A DNA stretch of 64,000 nt from Mycobacteriaceae bacterium (GTDB lineage Bacteria; Actinomycetota; Actinomycetes; Mycobacteriales; Mycobacteriaceae), in NCBI GenBank assembly GCA_019749805.1, contig JAIEPH010000019.1, positions 62,001 to 126,000 on the forward strand, written 5' to 3'. How positions within the stretch are numbered: the stretch's first letter is position 1; each line of letters starts with the position of its first letter. This document shows positions 61,271-64,000 of this stretch, in pieces. The position numbers were made by a program, and so were the translations under genes. The notes under the pieces were generated by a model. The model saw only the letters and a list, made by a program, of their open reading frames with translations, was not told where the DNA came from and made no database searches.

Positions 61271-62757
61271 GCATCTCGTTGCTGCTGGAGATGGCAGCCT
61301 CAACCAACTCGGATCGCACCGCGCTGGTGTCCGGTGAGATGCGACTCACGACAGCTGAACTGAGTGCGCTCGCCGATGGCGGTGCGGGTGTCATCGCCGC
61401 CGCCGGCACATCGCACGTGGCCTATGTCGGCCTGGGTGGCGCCATGCTCCCGCTGCTGTTGTTCTCGTCGGCCCGCGCGGGTGCGACGTTCACGCCGCTG
61501 AACTATCGCCTGAGTGCCGACGGCCTTCGCGAGCTGATCGACCGTCTGCCGCAGCCGCTCGTCGTCGCCGACGCGGAGTACCTCGATGTCGTCGCCGGCG
61601 CCGGTAAGCAGGTCATCGGGTCCGAGGAGTTCATCGCGGCCGCACGCGCCGCGGAACCGGCCGCCGAGTTCCCCGACCCGGAACACGTCGGCGTGGTGCT
61701 GTTCACGTCGGGTACGACGTCGCGGCCGAAAGCAGTCGAACTCACGCACAACAATCTGACGAGTTACGTCACTGGCACGGTCGAGTTCGATGGTGCCCAA
61801 CCCGACGATGCGGCGTTGATCTGTGTGCCCCCTTACCACATCGCTGGAGTCAGCGCGGCGCTGTCAAATCTGTATGCCGGCCGGAAGATGGTGTACCTGC
61901 CGCAGTTCGACCCGTCCGAATGGGTGCGCCTGGTGCGTGACGAGGGCGTCACGTCGGCGACGGTCGTACCGACAATGCTCGACCGCATCGTGTCGGCGCT
62001 GGAATCCGCCCCCGTCGCGCTAACCACCCTGCGCACCCTGGCCTACGGTGGATCGAAGGTCGCACTTCCCCTCGTGCGCAAAGCACTTGGGTTGCTGCCC
62101 GAGGTCGGTTTCGTCAACGCCTACGGGCTCACCGAGACCAGTTCGACGATCGCGGTGCTCACTCCCGACGATCACCGCGAAGCACTCGCTTCCACCGATG
62201 TGACTGTCACCCGACGGCTCGGCTCGGTCGGTCAGCCGGTTCCGGGTGTCGAAATACAGATCCGCGGCGAAGACGGCCAGGTGGTCGGGCCCAACGAAAT
62301 TGGTGAGCTGTACGTCCGGGGCGACCAGGTGTCGGGCCGGTATGCCGAGATCGGTTCGGTGCTCGACGCCGACGGCTGGTTCCCGACCAAGGATGTCGCC
62401 TCGCTTGACGATGCCGGCTATCTGTTCATTGGCGGACGGTCGGACGACACGATCATCCGTGGCGGGGAGAACATCGCGCCCGCCGAAATCGAAGACGTCC
62501 TTGTGGAACACCCCGCGGTGCATGACTGCGCCGTCGTCGGACCCGAAGACCCACAGTGGGGCCAGATCATCGTCGCGGTGGTGGTCCCCGCCGCTGGCGT
62601 GGACCCCGACCCCGACGAGCTGCGCGAGCACGTTCGATCGCAGCTGCGCGGATCGCGTACTCCCGACCGCGTGGTGTTCCGGGACGAACTGCCGACCAAC
62701 GCGACCGGCAAGGTGCTGCGCCGTGAACTGGTCCAAGAACTGAGAGCCTCGAATTAA
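61267..62757 (+). CDS. Acyl-CoA synthetase (FadD/AMP-binding)
   Basis: This 496-residue ligase has VLFTSGTTSRPKAVELTHNN, AYGLTETSSTIAV, FPTKDVASLDDAGYLFIGGR and TNATGKVLRRELVQEL. It activates a carboxylic acid to a CoA ester. ATG 61267 overlaps the SDR stop, and a small protein follows after 13 bases. It may activate the acid substrate of the mutase. This is the third stand-alone FadD of the window. Confidence 0.9.
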   Translation: MSISLLLEMAASTNSDRTALVSGEMRLTTAELSALADGGAGVIAAAGTSHVAYVGLGGAMLPLLLFSSARAGATFTPLNYRLSADGLRELIDRLPQPLVVADAEYLDVVAGAGKQVIGSEEFIAAARAAEPAAEFPDPEHVGVVLFTSGTTSRPKAVELTHNNLTSYVTGTVEFDGAQPDDAALICVPPYHIAGVSAALSNLYAGRKMVYLPQFDPSEWVRLVRDEGVTSATVVPTMLDRIVSALESAPVALTTLRTLAYGGSKVALPLVRKALGLLPEVGFVNAYGLTETSSTIAVLTPDDHREALASTDVTVTRRLGSVGQPVPGVEIQIRGEDGQVVGPNEIGELYVRGDQVSGRYAEIGSVLDADGWFPTKDVASLDDAGYLFIGGRSDDTIIRGGENIAPAEIEDVLVEHPAVHDCAVVGPEDPQWGQIIVAVVVPAAGVDPDPDELREHVRSQLRGSRTPDRVVFRDELPTNATGKVLRRELVQELRASN

Positions 62758-62770
62758 CAAGGAGCCGAAC

Positions 62771-63085
62771 ATGATCAAGAACGGCACGCGACTGCAGAGC
62801 CAGGTCTGCGACACCCAGGTGATCGTCGTGCGCAGCGCCGACAGCCTCGACGATCTGCGCGCGGGCGGGGTGCCGATGGTGCCCCTCGATAGTCAGACAG
62901 ATCCGGCGAAGTCGTCCGAGTTGTCAATGGATCCGGCCTTCTCCGGGGGCAACGCGATGGGCAAGCGTTACGTCGATGAGGCCGGCGCCGAGGTGCTCGT
63001 GACGAAGGCGGGTGCGGGCACCCTCTCGGTCGGCGACACGGCCTTGTCACTCAAAGAAGCCAAGCCTCTGCCTGCGAGCGACTGA
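62771..63085 (+). CDS. Small protein of unknown function downstream of FadD
   Basis: This 104-residue protein begins MIKNGTRLQSQVCDTQVIVV and ends LSLKEAKPLPASD. It has a single Cys and no membrane helix or signal peptide. AAGGAG at 62759-62764 supports the ATG. I recall similar small proteins beside acyl-CoA synthetase genes in other actinobacteria, without a known role. The conserved-looking segments are GTRLQSQVCDTQV and GKRYVDEAGAEVLVTKAG. Confidence 0.75.
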   Translation: MIKNGTRLQSQVCDTQVIVVRSADSLDDLRAGGVPMVPLDSQTDPAKSSELSMDPAFSGGNAMGKRYVDEAGAEVLVTKAGAGTLSVGDTALSLKEAKPLPASD

Positions 63086-63098
63086 TACCTTCGGCCAT

Positions 63099-64000
63099 GT
63101 GAAGCCCCGCACGCTGCTGATTCGGTATGCAGCGGGGCTGACGTTCGCGTATGTCCTGACGACCGCCGAGGTCATCGTGCTCGTCATCTCGTTGATGGGC
63201 CGCGGCAAGGCCACGCCCACGATCGTCGTCGCATCGGCAGCGGTCATCATCACCGGGACGGTGCTCGTCGCCGTCGGTGCGGTCCGCATCGTGGCGCCCG
63301 CGCTCAAATGGCTGGGCATCCGGGAACCGACCGACGACGAACGCCGCTTGGCGTTGAAGACGATGCGCAGGCAGTCCGTGATCACGACGGCGCCGTGGGC
63401 GCTCGGGGCGGCGGTGATGGTTCCGTTGAATCTTGGCGCGCCGCTCGAGGTGCAGGTGGTGATGGGCTCGGCGATCCTCTTCGGCGCGATCGCGACGGTA
63501 TGCACCGGCTTCCTGTTCACCCTCCGCACCCTGCGTCCGCTGCTCGCCGGTGTGACAAGAGATTTCAGCGAGATCACCCCCAGCACCGCTCCGAGTGTGC
63601 GGGCCAGGTTGCTGATCATGTGGGCGGTGACCACCGCACTGCCCGGCATCGCCATCGCATGTCTACTTGTCATGCGGACCAACGGCTGGATCATCCAGAA
63701 GACCACCCAGATCGAATTGGCGCTGCTCGTGCTCGCCCTCGTCGCCGTCGTGCTCGGACTACGGGCGATGATCCTGGTGTCGATCTCGATCTCCGATCCG
63801 CTGCGCGAGGTCGTCGACGCCATGGGTGACGTCGAACGAGGCAAGATCGAAAGGTCTCTCGACGTCTACGAATGGTCCGAAATCGGCCGACTGCAAACCG
63901 GATTCAACCGGATGGTCGCCGGGCTGAGGGAACGCGAACAGCTGCGCGATCTGTTCGGTCGTCACGTCGGCGAGGAAGTGGTGCGTCGCGCGGTCGACGA
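63099..64000 (+). CDS. Adenylate/guanylate cyclase with membrane and HAMP domains (3-prime end outside window)
   Basis: This protein reads 300 codons from GTG 63099 to the window edge with no stop. Six N-terminal membrane helices (for example LTFAYVLTTAEVIVLVISL) are followed by a HAMP-like linker (ISDPLREVVDAMGDVERG, GFNRMVAGLRERE). The end, LRDLFGRHVGEEVVRRAV, is the start of the class III cyclase domain. It resembles M. tuberculosis Rv3645 and Rv1318c-Rv1320c as I recall. It makes cyclic AMP at the inner membrane; the catalytic domain lies outside this window. Confidence 0.85.
   Translation, partial: MKPRTLLIRYAAGLTFAYVLTTAEVIVLVISLMGRGKATPTIVVASAAVIITGTVLVAVGAVRIVAPALKWLGIREPTDDERRLALKTMRRQSVITTAPWALGAAVMVPLNLGAPLEVQVVMGSAILFGAIATVCTGFLFTLRTLRPLLAGVTRDFSEITPSTAPSVRARLLIMWAVTTALPGIAIACLLVMRTNGWIIQKTTQIELALLVLALVAVVLGLRAMILVSISISDPLREVVDAMGDVERGKIERSLDVYEWSEIGRLQTGFNRMVAGLREREQLRDLFGRHVGEEVVRRAVD

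Overview
The window is GC-rich, gene-dense actinobacterial chromosome, most likely from a Mycobacterium (Mycolicibacterium-type) species. The signs are abundant GTG starts, many four-base start/stop overlaps, a WS/DGAT wax-ester synthase with HHxxxDG, a mycofactocin-coupled SDR, several FadD/FadE/enoyl-CoA-hydratase genes with TetR regulators, and a class III nucleotide cyclase with a membrane/HAMP N-terminus. I see no rRNA, tRNA, CRISPR, insertion sequence or phage genes. No gene-free stretch exceeds 300 bases. The whole window reads as a block of catabolic operons for acyl-CoA, alicyclic, aromatic or terpenoid/steroid-like substrates.

Layout. 1-606 (-): end of an amidohydrolase. 868-6714 (+): operon of a CMD-family protein, Rieske oxygenase, small unknown, atypical amidohydrolase, SnoaL-like protein and a pair of acyl-CoA dehydrogenases. 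6753-9623 (+): TetR, MDR oxidoreductase, sulfotransferase. 9637-11604 (-): ECH and FadE, divergent from TetR 11727-12449 and a TesB thioesterase. 13467-18155 (+): P450, mycofactocin-type SDR, APH-like kinase, WS/DGAT. 18152-20563 (-): FadD12-like ligase and an acyltransferase. 20662-22589 (+): two dehydrogenases. 22590-32542 (-): nine-gene operon headed by TetR, with ferredoxin, P450, amidohydrolase, two M24-family proteins, ECH, a double CaiB CoA-transferase and an SDR. 33367-43957 (-): ten-gene operon beginning with mhpC, mhpA and mhpB, followed by a KstD-like flavoprotein, LLM oxidoreductase, two SDRs, cyclase-family hydrolase, FMN reductase and alpha/beta hydrolase. It is divergent from an IclR regulator and a second KstD-like flavoprotein (44097-46441). 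46464-48906 (-): oxidase subunit III- and IV-like proteins plus two unknown membrane proteins, divergent from TetR 48994. 50035-62757: MeaB GTPase, SDRs, a FadD/FadE/FadE/ECH operon, a 2Fe-2S ferredoxin, CaiB, LLM oxidoreductase, a two-subunit B12-dependent acyl-CoA mutase, an SDR and a FadD. 63099-64000: start of an adenylate/guanylate cyclase.

How it fits together. The most informative signal is a repeated palindrome, GAGAAT-N3-ATTCTC. It occurs as clean copies at 11656, 43979, 50944 and 55844, and as imperfect copies at 674, 12463, 13325, 20632, 55823, 60261 and 60371. These lie in front of otherwise separate operons, including a TetR gene (11727), the mhp operon, MeaB and the mutase. This suggests one dispersed regulon that feeds a substrate through CoA activation, dehydrogenation, rearrangement by a B12 mutase with an altered active site, and ring cleavage. 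The substrate cannot be read from the sequence. The mutase, a cytochrome-oxidase-like cluster lacking subunit I, the paired M24 proteins (one with a degraded metal site) and the mhpABC operon with flavin dehydrogenases are the parts most likely to be new biology.
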